From: Galdieria partita
Lineage: Eukaryota > Rhodophyta > Bangiophyceae > Galdieriales > Galdieriaceae
Direction of reading: 5' to 3'
Assembly: GCA_025991245.1 (NCBI GenBank)
Contig: BQMJ01000003.1
Location: 124,001-188,000 of the forward strand
Length of the DNA stretch: 64,000 bases
Below are positions 34,877 through 45,366 of the stretch, piece by piece. A program made the translations under genes and the position numbers. Numbering within the stretch: position 1 is the stretch's first letter; every line of letters begins with the position of its first letter. The notes below the pieces were generated by a model. It worked only from the letters and a program-made list of their open reading frames with translations. It was not told where the DNA came from and made no database searches.

Positions 34877-35620
34877 CTAGAAATTGCTTATATGATCTTG
34901 AAGACATTGCCATTTTGGACCAAACATTGATAACTCAACCTTTCTTTTTCCATCAAAAAAAGAAAAGCGTAATACCAACTTTTCATAGGGCAACAACTTT
35001 TCAATGGCAGCTGGCCATTCTATTAAACAGGCACCTCTATGTAGAATATTCTGGAGATCAATGGGTGGCAGGTTTTCAGAGCTCTCTATTCTCCATAGAT
35101 CAAGATGATATACGTAGAACTTCTTTATTTCACCTTGTATCTCTCTGGTAACCTTATATTCATTCATCAACAAGTAAGAAGGCGACGGCACAATCAAGGA
35201 CGGATCACAAAGAATCTTTCGAATGAACGCTCTCGCGAAGGTTGTCTTACCAGAGCCGAAATCTCCGTACAACAAAATAATATCACCGAAACTACGAAAC
35301 TTAGATGTTACGAGATTCAAAGTTGACACTTACTTAACGTTGGCAGAAACAATGCTTGCGAGCTGTTCTGTCTCATTTTCAGCTCTCAACATAATTTCCT
35401 TGGAAACGACGTTACTTGAAAAAGAGTTGCAGCAAGTCATATAATTAACAGCAGTGTGAACTGTTCTTCTGGGGCTGATTCGAAATACTGTAGCCTTTAC
35501 CCGCCGTTTCGAGACAGGCTCGATTTCACGACGCTGCAGTGCTCTGAGGGAGCAGGTAACTAACTTAGTTGTACAGTGTTCACCCAAAAAACACGATCTA
35601 TGACTCTTAATGTCCTTCAT
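34877..35620 (-). CDS. TsaE-like tRNA t6A-modification ATPase, organelle-targeted
   Basis: Two exons, 35334-35620 and 34877-35291, with a 42-nt intron; 233 residues. After about 70 basic, Ser/Thr-rich residues that look like a transit peptide comes the TsaE core: ENETEQLASIVSANV|NFGDII, Walker A LYGDFGSGKTTFARAF, PSYLLMNEY and HLDLWRIE, where the Asp/Arg-x-Glu are typical. TsaE works with TsaB/D to form N6-threonylcarbamoyladenosine on bacterial-type tRNAs, so this copy should serve plastid or mitochondrion. Confidence 0.85.
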
Positions 35621-35929
35621 TTCTTTCAGGTTTCACTGAACGATATTGTTCTGTAGTCGAGCCCGACACAGAGATGTTCGATGTGATGGGATTCCTGAAT
35701 CGTCTCATTTTTGCAAATACTAATGACTCACAGAAACTTTGTAAATCATAAGAACTGCGACATGATTATTCAAAAAGTCAAGATAACTCAAAGTTCTCAA
35801 CGTTGTCGGCTAAAAGAACAATACATTGAATAACTCTTTCAATAAATCTCTCTCTCTTTTACTTGGAAAAACAAAGAAATCGAAAATCAAGCATAGATAT
35901 CAAGAAACAAACGAACATATCCAACACAT
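35621..35929. other. Intergenic gap, 309 bp
   Basis: Upstream of the TsaE-like gene and downstream of the first GH35 gene, both on the minus strand. A CT-rich run (about 35845-35860) is the only notable feature. Confidence 0.4.
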
Positions 35930-38845
35930 TCAACATAGCTGTTCCAGACGAGGCAGAACTTGCCAATAATTAGGACTGTAGTTGATCTCGGTTATTCTTG
36001 GTTCCGTCCTCAACACCTGATAAGCATGCAAGGACACATTTCCAAGTCTTCCACCAACAGCATCTTGTCCCCACACTGCTATGGCAACGTCATTCTTTCC
36101 ATTAGGATTTAGAATTCCATTATGAAGGACAAAGTCATGTTGTGGTCCCAAGTAGTTGATATAATGACCAAGCATCCAACCATTGATGAATATAAGAGCA
36201 TTATATCTATAGGAGGGATCATCTTGTATTAGTAAGCCAATAGGAACATCCACATCTAGTGGAAGGTTAAGCTCAAAACTCGTCCGGAACCATGCTACCG
36301 CTGCCTGATTAAAGTTATATGGAAGCGAAACTTCCTCCCAATCATAATCAGGATAATCTGGCAAATACCATCCCTTTCGTTCTCCATAGAGACCACCATT
36401 GTTAAGAATCCCACGAACAGGATCAGGAACATGTTCCCCACCGCAGCTTCCTTGAATTTTCCAAGTTATTGTAGCATTGTAGCCAACCATGCTGGCTTCT
36501 ATAAAGCCTCTAGCACGCTTCTCATTATTGTCGTTAGGATAGTCTTTTTCATGTCCAAGATTTTCTAGGAGCATCGAAATGACATTGTCTTGTCCAATCC
36601 GTAGAGATGCTTTGGGAAAGTCGAATGTTTTGTTTCCGTAAGTGGAACCCAAAAATTCGCCATTAAACCACACGGAATAGGCACTGAAGGCTCCTTTCCT
36701 ATGGCCGCCTACTCCATCTAACTTGATGCCTTTCTCTGAACCGTTTGCGATAAAATGTCCACGGAACCAGACGTCCCCAAAGTGGAACCCATAGTCGTCT
36801 GCATATAGTACTGGATATGTAATTGGAGGTGTGATACTGTTGGTAGTATACTTGTCTGCAATCAACCAACGAGAATCGTCAAAGTCAGCGAACCTTTCAG
36901 GTGAACCCATTTGGAATTTCCAGTTGTTTAACTGCGGCAATGAAACTTTAGGCGGTCCTCGTACACTTGTCGTACGACCATCACAATCAGTTTTTGAGAG
37001 CTTTAAGATTTCTTCGTTAAACTGAGCTAGATTGAATGGTACTTCAGTGAATATTGTGACTTGGGTATCTTTATCAACGTCACCACGAATGATTAGGTCA
37101 CCGTAGTTGAGTTCAATAGACCTGACCAAGTATGGACCATATACAAGCACCAGTTGGTCGTCTACTTCTCCTCTCCATAAAGAAGCCGCAATCTCAGTTG
37201 TTACTATATATATCTTTAAGCGTTCCTTTCGAGCGGAAACTTGGACATCAACACATTGTATCCCATGATGGACATAATTCAGTCGGAGATCGGACGAGCT
37301 ATGGTTAAAGTGTGAGGTTATATTGTCTTTTGTCCTGACCTTGGGTTCACCGTGAGTTCGTAAAACAGTCTCCCCATATTGACCTTCACCAGCGTATAAT
37401 ACAATAACATCAGAATCTCCCATTCGGCCATGTGTGAGAACTTCTGAAGTACTATAAATGAGATATTGGTTACCGAAATGATAAAATGCAACAATGATTT
37501 TAGAGTCCCGTCCATTCAATAAAATGTATGTGTCCTTCTCTTGAGGTACAGAAGAATAGTTACCTTTGCTGTCTCCAATAATTGAGATATGAGTGGATTC
37601 CAATGTAAAACCTGAAGCATTCTTATGCCGTAGGAAATAGAATTGGGTTCCTGTCTCCAAATCTTCTCGCATGGCAACATGAACTTTTGAATTGGAAGCA
37701 GCAGGGACCTCTGTGTGATTGGTTCTTCTAAAGGGCTTCATACATTCTAGGAAATATCCTAGAAACTTCAGTTGAGGGTATTTTTCAGTCAACACTCTAG
37801 ATTCAGCTATGGCAGCTCCAAAATCATAGGAAGTATAGTCTCCTGGATATGGAAGCCAGCCCCAACTAGTTCCTCCATATACTACGTAAATATTGAACAT
37901 TGAAGCTCCTTGTTCCAAGTTATTTTTGTAGAAGACATTTTCAAAGGAAGCGTTGGTCATCTGAGTGCATTTTGAGAAACCAGGTCCACCCCAATAGTCA
38001 GTTGAACCTCCCTGGAACTCCGGTAGATATTCTGGTTCATTTGGATTGAAGGCGTGATGGTCACCTTCAAAATAAGTTGGTAGAGCACCCCAAATGTCTG
38101 GATAAGTACAGTTGAATCCATTTGGATAAGCATCTATTCCATACAACTGCACATGCCCGGGACCTTGAACCCAATGATCTCCTGGATATGCATCATTAAA
38201 GCTAAATGGAACATCAATACCGTCTAATCTATATTTTGCTTCTAGTTGTTCCATATAAAGTGGCTCGAGAGGGCCTACACTGTACTCATTCTCTACTTGC
38301 ACAGCAATAATATTACCCCCTTTTGTGATTTGGTGTTTATATAGGTAGGGATCAAGGGCAGAAAGCCACTGCATCCATGATGCTGTGTAATAAGGATTGG
38401 TAGACCTTGTTGTACCAGGAAGCGAAATAAGCCATCCAGGAAACCCTCCAGCATTGTTATCTGAGTTGATGTAGGGACCAGGTCTTGCGATCAAATAGAA
38501 GCCAAGGTCTTCAGCCAAGTTTAGGAACCTGTCAACATCTCGGATTCCATCAAAGTCATAGACATTGCTTCTTGGAGAATGATAATCCCAGTTGAAATAC
38601 ATTGTTATAGTATTGAATCCTGCAGCCCGAATCTTTTCAAATACATCCTTCCAAAGGGTTGGTGCTGGAAGTCTCCAATAGTAATAGGATCCAGAGTATA
38701 TAAACTCCCTTTTCCCATCTATTATTAACGAATAGCTGTCCCAGGTAACATTTCTTGGTTTATAGGCTTCAGAAATTGTTATTCCATATCCAACTAGTAT
38801 AAAAAGAAAAATTATCTTTCGTAATATTGACAAACGTCCTTTCAT
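35930..38845 (-). CDS. Secreted GH35 beta-galactosidase (first of tandem pair)
   Basis: Intronless, 971 residues. An N-terminal signal peptide (RKIIFLFILVGYGITISEA) precedes the TIM-barrel domain. GH35 signatures are FIYSGSYYYWRLP, MYFNWDYHSP and RPGPYINSDNNAGGFPGW. Acid/base Glu lies in QVENEY (about residue 187) and nucleophile Glu in YLPEFQGG (about residue 276). Downstream beta-galactosidase domains and jelly rolls give the long, fungal/plant-type multidomain form. About a dozen N-glycosylation sequons fit secretion. It removes terminal beta-galactosyl units from oligosaccharides or cell-wall glycans. The start ATG at 38845 is preferred. A paralogue lies 758 bp upstream in the same direction. 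Confidence 0.93.
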   Translation of the reverse strand: MKGRLSILRKIIFLFILVGYGITISEAYKPRNVTWDSYSLIIDGKREFIYSGSYYYWRLPAPTLWKDVFEKIRAAGFNTITMYFNWDYHSPRSNVYDFDGIRDVDRFLNLAEDLGFYLIARPGPYINSDNNAGGFPGWLISLPGTTRSTNPYYTASWMQWLSALDPYLYKHQITKGGNIIAVQVENEYSVGPLEPLYMEQLEAKYRLDGIDVPFSFNDAYPGDHWVQGPGHVQLYGIDAYPNGFNCTYPDIWGALPTYFEGDHHAFNPNEPEYLPEFQGGSTDYWGGPGFSKCTQMTNASFENVFYKNNLEQGASMFNIYVVYGGTSWGWLPYPGDYTSYDFGAAIAESRVLTEKYPQLKFLGYFLECMKPFRRTNHTEVPAASNSKVHVAMREDLETGTQFYFLRHKNASGFTLESTHISIIGDSKGNYSSVPQEKDTYILLNGRDSKIIVAFYHFGNQYLIYSTSEVLTHGRMGDSDVIVLYAGEGQYGETVLRTHGEPKVRTKDNITSHFNHSSSDLRLNYVHHGIQCVDVQVSARKERLKIYIVTTEIAASLWRGEVDDQLVLVYGPYLVRSIELNYGDLIIRGDVDKDTQVTIFTEVPFNLAQFNEEILKLSKTDCDGRTTSVRGPPKVSLPQLNNWKFQMGSPERFADFDDSRWLIADKYTTNSITPPITYPVLYADDYGFHFGDVWFRGHFIANGSEKGIKLDGVGGHRKGAFSAYSVWFNGEFLGSTYGNKTFDFPKASLRIGQDNVISMLLENLGHEKDYPNDNNEKRARGFIEASMVGYNATITWKIQGSCGGEHVPDPVRGILNNGGLYGERKGWYLPDYPDYDWEEVSLPYNFNQAAVAWFRTSFELNLPLDVDVPIGLLIQDDPSYRYNALIFINGWMLGHYINYLGPQHDFVLHNGILNPNGKNDVAIAVWGQDAVGGRLGNVSLHAYQVLRTEPRITEINYSPNYWQVLPRLEQLC

Positions 38846-39603
38846 GACCAAAACACCAAAAGAATGTCAAACATCTACTGGAACATCAGCCTTTTAATTC
38901 TGCAGTTACTCCTGCTTGCCCCATCGAATAGGCGTTAAGTTTGAGTGAACACGTAAGTCTCATGGACCGGACGCGAAATGTTACTTCCCTTGCCCAACTT
39001 GAACAGTCGTTGTACTTGGAAAATTTGTCGTTTGGACGGGACACAAAATAGAGAATTTCTATACTGGCGGTTCCTTGATTAGTAATAATTCTATACGTCT
39101 TGACTTTAAAATAGTTTCATGAAAATTTTCTGCAAGTGCTTCGGTAGGTATATTTAAAGGGTTTCAAGTATATTTCAATATATATTTATAAGGATCGGGA
39201 TATTTGTATATTTCGAAGAGTTGTCTAATTTCACTTCTTTATCAATAAATTTCCAGGGAAATCTGTGAAACAACGTCAAAACCTCTTTTATAACACAAGC
39301 GCTTTCACAAATATATACGTCCTTCAAGTTGACAGGCAAATGCTTTCAAGCCTTTAAGAACTTGTAAATGGTGCTGGCGAGAGGATGCCAAAACGAGTTG
39401 AATGCAAGGGAGGTATGGAACAATGCAAGGTATATTAGAAGAAAATTTGGTAAGTGTCAAATATTGACATTTTTCAAATAATCACCAGCTATGAACTGAT
39501 ATCTGTTCTGACCACATTTTTGAACAAGACACTACAAAAACCACAAACAAAAAAGTTTATTGAGATAAACAAATTGGGAGCGCACTCTAATGCGACAACA
39601 TCT
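38846..39603. other. Intergenic gap between GH35 genes, 758 bp
   Basis: Promoter region of the first GH35 gene and 3' end of the second. AT-rich with TATA-like strings (TATATTTATAAGG near 39180). No gene or clear repeat is seen. Confidence 0.4.
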
Positions 39604-42600
39604 TCAATTATTGCAACCACAGCGAAGATAACAATAGCCGTCCGGAAAGTCACACTTTGAGCAGTCGCAGTTGCACTGCAAACATTTACTGCAATTGATA
39701 CCCGGAGCCTTGCAGTTGTGGAACTGGCAAGTTTTACACTGCTCAAACTCTTGGTAGGTTGGGCTGTAGACGTCTTCAACAGGAACCCCGCCACGATACG
39801 AGCCATATCTTTCTAAAATGACTTCTCCTAACCCTCCATTGGTAGAATCTTCATTCCAAACAGCTATTGCAATGTCATTCTGTTGGTGATTCTTTAGGAT
39901 GCCAGCAGGTACATAGAATAAATGTTGTGGCCCAAGATAATTAATGTAATGTCCCATCATCCAACCGTTTACAAAGATTAAAGCTCGATAGCGATAATAT
40001 TCTTTGTCGATAATTCGTACTCCAATAGGAATATCGTGATCATCCGGCAAATTCAATGCGAAAGATGTGCGATACCACTGAACGCCAGCTTCGTTGACTC
40101 GATACGGCAATTGTACTTCCTTCCATGTCTGTGTTGGATAACCTGGAAGATACCATCCATGACGTTCACCATACAATCCACCATTGTTTACTTGTCCTCT
40201 CACAAAATCGACAACATCCTCACCAGCAATATTACCCTGAATGTACCAGGTAATGTTAGAAGAAGACCCTACAAGCCGGGCTTCAATAAAACCTCTCGGT
40301 CTCTTGTAATCATCATTGGCATCATAGTCCTCATTGTGACCCATGTTTTCTAACAACATGGCGATAACATTGTCTGTACTGGTCAGTATCGATGATGGAA
40401 AAGCAAAGAATTTTTTGCCACTTGTCGATCCAAGGAATTCTCCATTCAACCAAACAGAATATATTCCATTTTCTCCTCCATCTCCATCCAAAGTAATTCC
40501 CTGTTCTAGACCGGACGAGTTGAAATGTCCTCGGAACCACACGTCACCGAAGTGGAAGCCGTAACTATCCATGTAAAGAACCGGTAAAGTTACAGGCTTC
40601 GTTGGATTATTAGTACTCGTCTTGTTTGCTAAGATCCAGTTAGAATCGTCAAAACTAGGATATTTTTCGAAAGTTTCCATCTTATACTTCCAGTTACTCA
40701 GAGTAGGTAATGTAACTTGTTGAGGGCCAGGTACTTTGGCAACGTAAGAATAACTGTTGGTCTTTCTAATTTTAAGCTGTTCTCCGTTCCAATATATGCC
40801 GTCGACTGAGGAAGTAAATATCTCGATTTCTGTTTCCTCAGTAGTATCTCCTCGAAGCATAAGATATTTCTCCTGCTTTGAAGGACCGGAAGGATGAGAA
40901 GGAGGTGGAGGGCCTACAGGTGGAAAACCAACGGGAGGTTGTCCAGGAGTTGGTGGACCTATTGGAGGTACTTTGTGAGAAGTTTTGAACTCTGCTGCTC
41001 TCAAGAGATACGACCCTCTCACAATTACAGTCTCATTTTGAGCATACTGTCTCCAATACAGGTGGGCTTCACCTTCTGTCGCAAATATCAACAACAAAGA
41101 TTTATCATTCTCTTCTACCTTAACCCTTATTTCGCTTTCCAGAACATAGTTTAGACGTAAATGTTTGGTGTCTGTATTCCAATTGACTTCTGCAGCTCCC
41201 TGAATGACATGGACATTTGGGCGGGATAAAAATTCCAAAACCAACTCTCCAAATTCATTCCTTTCAGCATAGAATATAAGGATATGCTGCTTGTCCACAG
41301 TTGAATGATACATGAGCTCAGTAGTTGAGTAAACCATGTTGAAGTCTGCTGTAGAATAGAATGCCAATAGAATTTTTGCTGTTTGTCCATTAATAACGAT
41401 AGCTGTATTCTTTTTCTGAGGAACAGTGTAGTTTCCTCCAACACCACTAAACGTCATATTTGTAAGGCGTTGAGTTGTTGAAGTCAAATCATTCTGGCGA
41501 ATGTAGAGAAATTGGGTTCCAGTGTCAGGGTTCACCCTTGCTTCTAGAGTCAGATCGGTGTTGCCAACCGAAGCATTAGTAAGCCATTCAGTCTTGGTTA
41601 TTGGCTTCACAGTTTCTAGCATATAGCCCAAAAGTTTCTGTGTTTGATATTTTTCTGTAAGTTGACGAGCCTCAGAGATAGCAGCTCCATAGTCATATGA
41701 TGTATATACCTCTGGAAATGGTAACCAGCCCCAAGTACTGCCACCATATGTCATATAGTAGTTTTGAAGAGAAGCACCTTGAATGATATTGGATTTGTAA
41801 AATATCTTTTCGAATTTAGAGGATGTTAGCTTGTAACAGTCCCCGAAACCAGTGCCTCCCCAAGGATTGAAGGAACCTCCCTGGAATTCAGAGAGATACA
41901 AGGGTTCTGTAGGATTGAACTCATGGTGATAATATCTGAAATCTTCTAACGAGCCCATGTATGTATAATCTGAACATGTGAATCCTTGTGGATAGTTGTC
42001 TATGGCATACATATCGACAGCACCTGGTCCTTTTGCCCAGTGTCCACCAGGATAGGCGTCATTGAACGACAGAGGAACAGTAATGTTTTGTTCCCTGGTC
42101 TTCTGCTCAAGGAGCTCCATATACTCAGGGATCAAGTCGCCATTTGAGTATTCATTCTCTATCTGATCTATAATGATAGTGCCATTGGTTGTGTATTGCC
42201 AAGGAACCATTTGGGAGTGGATAGCTCTAAACCATTGCTCCCATGCAGCAGTATAATCTGGAGCAGCTGATCGAGCTCTTCCCTTTATATCCACTAACCA
42301 ACCAGGAAATCCACCAGCATTTGTTTCTGCATTTATATAAGGTCCAGGTCTTGCTATAACATAGATACCAGCTTCCTTCGCCATTTCTAAAACCTTCTGC
42401 ACGTCCCTGACTCCAAAGAAACTGTAAACCTCTGATTTGGGTGAATGGTAGTCCCAGTTGAAGTACATAGTGGCTGTATTAAAACCAGCTGCTCTATACT
42501 TCTCATAAATGTCTCTCCACAAGCTTGGACTAGGGAGTCTCCAATAGTGCCAAGATCCCGAAAAGATATAATGTCTCTCACCATCTATCAAGAAAGAGTA

Positions 42601-42720
42601 CTTGTCATATCCCAGACGATTAGATATATTATACTTAGGTACCCCTGTTCCATTGTAGGCACCACAATGTTTCAAGAAGAAAACAATAAGGACCAAACTA
42701 AACAAAGTTGACTTCAGCAT
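39604..42720 (-). CDS. Secreted GH35 beta-galactosidase with Pro-rich linker and Cys-rich tail
   Basis: Intronless, 1038 residues, clearly paralogous to the 35930-38845 gene over its full length. Signal peptide LFSLVLIVFFLKHCGA. Catalytic blocks are IFSGSWHYWRLPSP, RPGPYINAETNAGGFPGW, DQIENEY (acid/base) and YLSEFQGGS (nucleophile). It differs in two ways. A proline/glycine-rich insert (PPIGPPTPGQPPVGFPPVG...) of about 35 residues sits between the central domains. The last 46 residues hold 12 Cys (CSKCLQCNCDCSKC core), absent in the neighbour. The tail could be a disulfide knot, wall anchor or metal site. Confidence 0.93.
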   Translation of the reverse strand: MLKSTLFSLVLIVFFLKHCGAYNGTGVPKYNISNRLGYDKYSFLIDGERHYIFSGSWHYWRLPSPSLWRDIYEKYRAAGFNTATMYFNWDYHSPKSEVYSFFGVRDVQKVLEMAKEAGIYVIARPGPYINAETNAGGFPGWLVDIKGRARSAAPDYTAAWEQWFRAIHSQMVPWQYTTNGTIIIDQIENEYSNGDLIPEYMELLEQKTREQNITVPLSFNDAYPGGHWAKGPGAVDMYAIDNYPQGFTCSDYTYMGSLEDFRYYHHEFNPTEPLYLSEFQGGSFNPWGGTGFGDCYKLTSSKFEKIFYKSNIIQGASLQNYYMTYGGSTWGWLPFPEVYTSYDYGAAISEARQLTEKYQTQKLLGYMLETVKPITKTEWLTNASVGNTDLTLEARVNPDTGTQFLYIRQNDLTSTTQRLTNMTFSGVGGNYTVPQKKNTAIVINGQTAKILLAFYSTADFNMVYSTTELMYHSTVDKQHILIFYAERNEFGELVLEFLSRPNVHVIQGAAEVNWNTDTKHLRLNYVLESEIRVKVEENDKSLLLIFATEGEAHLYWRQYAQNETVIVRGSYLLRAAEFKTSHKVPPIGPPTPGQPPVGFPPVGPPPPSHPSGPSKQEKYLMLRGDTTEETEIEIFTSSVDGIYWNGEQLKIRKTNSYSYVAKVPGPQQVTLPTLSNWKYKMETFEKYPSFDDSNWILANKTSTNNPTKPVTLPVLYMDSYGFHFGDVWFRGHFNSSGLEQGITLDGDGGENGIYSVWLNGEFLGSTSGKKFFAFPSSILTSTDNVIAMLLENMGHNEDYDANDDYKRPRGFIEARLVGSSSNITWYIQGNIAGEDVVDFVRGQVNNGGLYGERHGWYLPGYPTQTWKEVQLPYRVNEAGVQWYRTSFALNLPDDHDIPIGVRIIDKEYYRYRALIFVNGWMMGHYINYLGPQHLFYVPAGILKNHQQNDIAIAVWNEDSTNGGLGEVILERYGSYRGGVPVEDVYSPTYQEFEQCKTCQFHNCKAPGINCSKCLQCNCDCSKCDFPDGYCYLRCGCNN

Positions 42721-44209
42721 GGTCAAAAGAATGATAGGAAATGACTAGCAGGACGTTCTTTTTAAAGGAGAACATTGTCGCATGGAATTGTACAGTTAAA
42801 TGACCGTTCCTCTTGAAGGGGTGTTAAATACTGACTTCACATCTTAGTAAGAATTCTTCGAACTCTATTTGGGGTATTGTCTAATGGACAGGAACGGTTC
42901 TAACGAATCATCACATCTTTTCGTCTTTTGTTACGGCGAGAGATTCTTAAGAAACCTTTTTCACTGTAAAAGTATTCAAACAGTATCCATACAAATTTAT
43001 TTTATCGTAGTTGATCTTGTGTTAAATTTTAAGTAAGCAGTTGTAGTCGAAAGCTTCAGGTTTGCCAGTTCGTTTCGCCTCCTATACTTATGTGGTTATA
43101 TACAACTTGAAGAGCCTTTGAGTCCTTTTGGACTCAACCTTTGAGAGCGCTTTTAATTTATATAAGTATTAGAAGAGAAAATATATTATTTTCAATGTCG
43201 TATAACTTTCTTACCTCTTATTTGTAGAAAAATTCCATCAGCTGCAGCTATTATTAAAATGTCGCAAAAATATTCCCTACTATGAATGCCATATTGTGAA
43301 GTATTTCTGAAGAGCTCAAAAACATAATCTTTCTGCATTAACAATGATCGATATAAATCCTAGTCTCTTAATCTTTCTATCTCCTGAAACCTTGATTGAT
43401 GAAATTTCTATCCAAAATGTCTTCAGTTCATTGCTATCAATGATCCAACTAGGACTTTTGAACAACAAGAGAGGTTGGACTACTCGACGAAAGGAGACCT
43501 AAAGTGAAGAGCATCTCCAAACAGGAAACACTGATAGATCATCAAATTGCAGACCACATTCTTTCTATTAGAAAATTAACACGACATCTTCTAAATCCCA
43601 AGTGAACTTCTTACAGAAAATCGAATTGAAAATTTCATGGACGATTTCTTCTCTGATTCGGAACAACAGCTTAACAGAAGAGAAAGTGGAAAGAAGGTAA
43701 GAAGAGAAAATTTTAAAGTCTCTCTTTTCATGAGACGATATATATTTTACTAAGAAGATTACATGAAAGAGAGTGTTCTTCTGAAGAAGTTTATGGGTAT
43801 AGAACAATTCCAAAGGTTAGGTAGCATTACAAGTCTTTATACTATATTCGATAGTTTAATTGTGAAAGCTAAGCAATTAAAAAGTCTTGCATAAGAAAAC
43901 AAAGTATGCAGAGAGAATATAAGGATACATTTTCGCAAGAGGTTACTTATACATGTATAAAAGCACGCGTATGGAAGGCAATGCGTTGATCTCTATTAGC
44001 TCAAACAGAGGCATATACAAAGCGTTCGTTTGATAGGGACACGATAATATGACATTTCAAAGTAACTTAAATGTTATTTTTTGGTTACATAAACGACTTG
44101 AATTTGTATGAAGTAAAGCTTCCGAATTTTGACACACACAGCCGTCCTAATTTCATTCCTCTGTTGTTGCGCAATTTCGTTTTAGAGGACTTTGATAGTT
44201 TTCTCGCAG
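42721..44209. other. Large divergent intergenic gap, 1.49 kb
   Basis: Between the second GH35 gene (minus) and the quinone oxidoreductase (plus). Strongly AT-rich. An 81-codon minus-strand frame at 43568-43813 shows no domain and unremarkable composition. A short inverted CCTTTGAGTCC-like motif is near 43110. I see no supported gene. Confidence 0.45.
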
Positions 44210-45366
44210 ATGCAACCGCGAAAGCTTCATGGGGTTATAACAACAGCCACCCCAGAATCTTCAGAAGAAGAAAGAAAACCAGAAAAATGTCTAATAGTGA
44301 CTGAGAGGGAAGTTCCTGACTTATCTGGTGCACAAGTGGGTAGAACTTGGCTGCTTGTTTGAAACCTATTCTGAAAACTATAGTTGCTAGTGAAAGTGAA
44401 AGCAACAGCTATCAATCGTGCCGACATAATGCAACGCCACGGTCGGTATCCTCCACCACCAGGTGAAACGGAAATTTTAGGTTTAGAATGTGCTGGGGAG
44501 GTCGTAGAAGTGGGCCCTGGTTGTAAGAGAGATTGGAAGAGAGGTGATCGAGTGATGGCTCTCGTGGGAGGAGGTGGTTATGCGGATCTATGCATAGTAG
44601 AAGAAGCGTGTACTATTCCTATCCCTGAAAATTGGACTTTTGAGCAAGCTGCAGCGGTTCCAGAAGCCTGGCTCACTGCTTCACAGTTGTTGATGTTTGT
44701 GGCCCAAGCAAAAGCTGGTGATTGGGTTCTTATTCATGCTGGGGCTTCAGGAGTAGGTTTAGCTGCTGTTCAAATCGCTACAAAAGTTATTGGTGCCAAA
44801 GCAATTTGTACTGCCGGCTCTCAAGAGAAGTTAGACGCATGTATTGCAAGAGGAGCAGCAGAAGCTTTGAACTATAAAGACGCAGAAGGAGCGTTTTCAG
44901 AACGAGTATTGCAGATTACAGAAGGACATGGGGTTGATGTTATTCTGGATTGTATTGGAGGTTCCATGTATGAGCAGAATGCTAAATGTTTAGCGGTAGA
45001 TGCACGTTGGGTGATTTATGGCACTTTAGGTGGAACAAAAGTTCCAACATTCGACTTGCGTGTTTTAATGGGTAAAAGGGCCTCTATGTTAGCTTCTACA
45101 CTACGTAATCGAGATTTATCGTATAAAGCCAGTTTGGTTAAAGTAAGTATATAAGGTTTGTTATATTCGTACACTTCTGAAGCATTTTCAATCAGAATCT
45201 GGAGCAACACATTATGCCCAGATTTATATCAAGAGAATGCGAGCCTGTTATAGGAAAGGTGTTTTATTCATTGGAAAGTATTCCAGAAGCACATCGTTTT
45301 GTAGAATCAAATGCGAATATTGGTAAAGTTGTTGTTTCTTTAACAGATGAATCCAGTAGTCTATGA
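44210..45366 (+). CDS. NADPH quinone oxidoreductase, zinc-free MDR type
   Basis: Three exons, 44210-44335, 44384-45142, 45196-45366; introns 48 and 53 nt; 351 residues. Joins read SGAQ|LLVKVKATAINRADIMQRHG and SLVK|NLEQHIM. This is the quinone oxidoreductase branch (zeta-crystallin, TP53I3/PIG3) of the medium-chain dehydrogenase superfamily: RYPPPPGETEILGLECAGEV, the NADPH-binding loop HAGASGVGLAAVQIA, and VDVILDCIGG. The C terminus IGKVVVSL is typical. It reduces quinones or other activated carbonyls with NADPH. No zinc ligands are present. Confidence 0.9.

Noticed and set aside
43568-43813. 81-codon minus-strand frame in the 1.5-kb gap
   Set aside because: No recognisable motif, no flanking exon signals, composition like the surrounding AT-rich spacer.
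44071-44304. 77-codon frame before the quinone oxidoreductase
   Set aside because: Overlaps exon 1 of the oxidoreductase in a different frame; the conserved splice join supports the latter.
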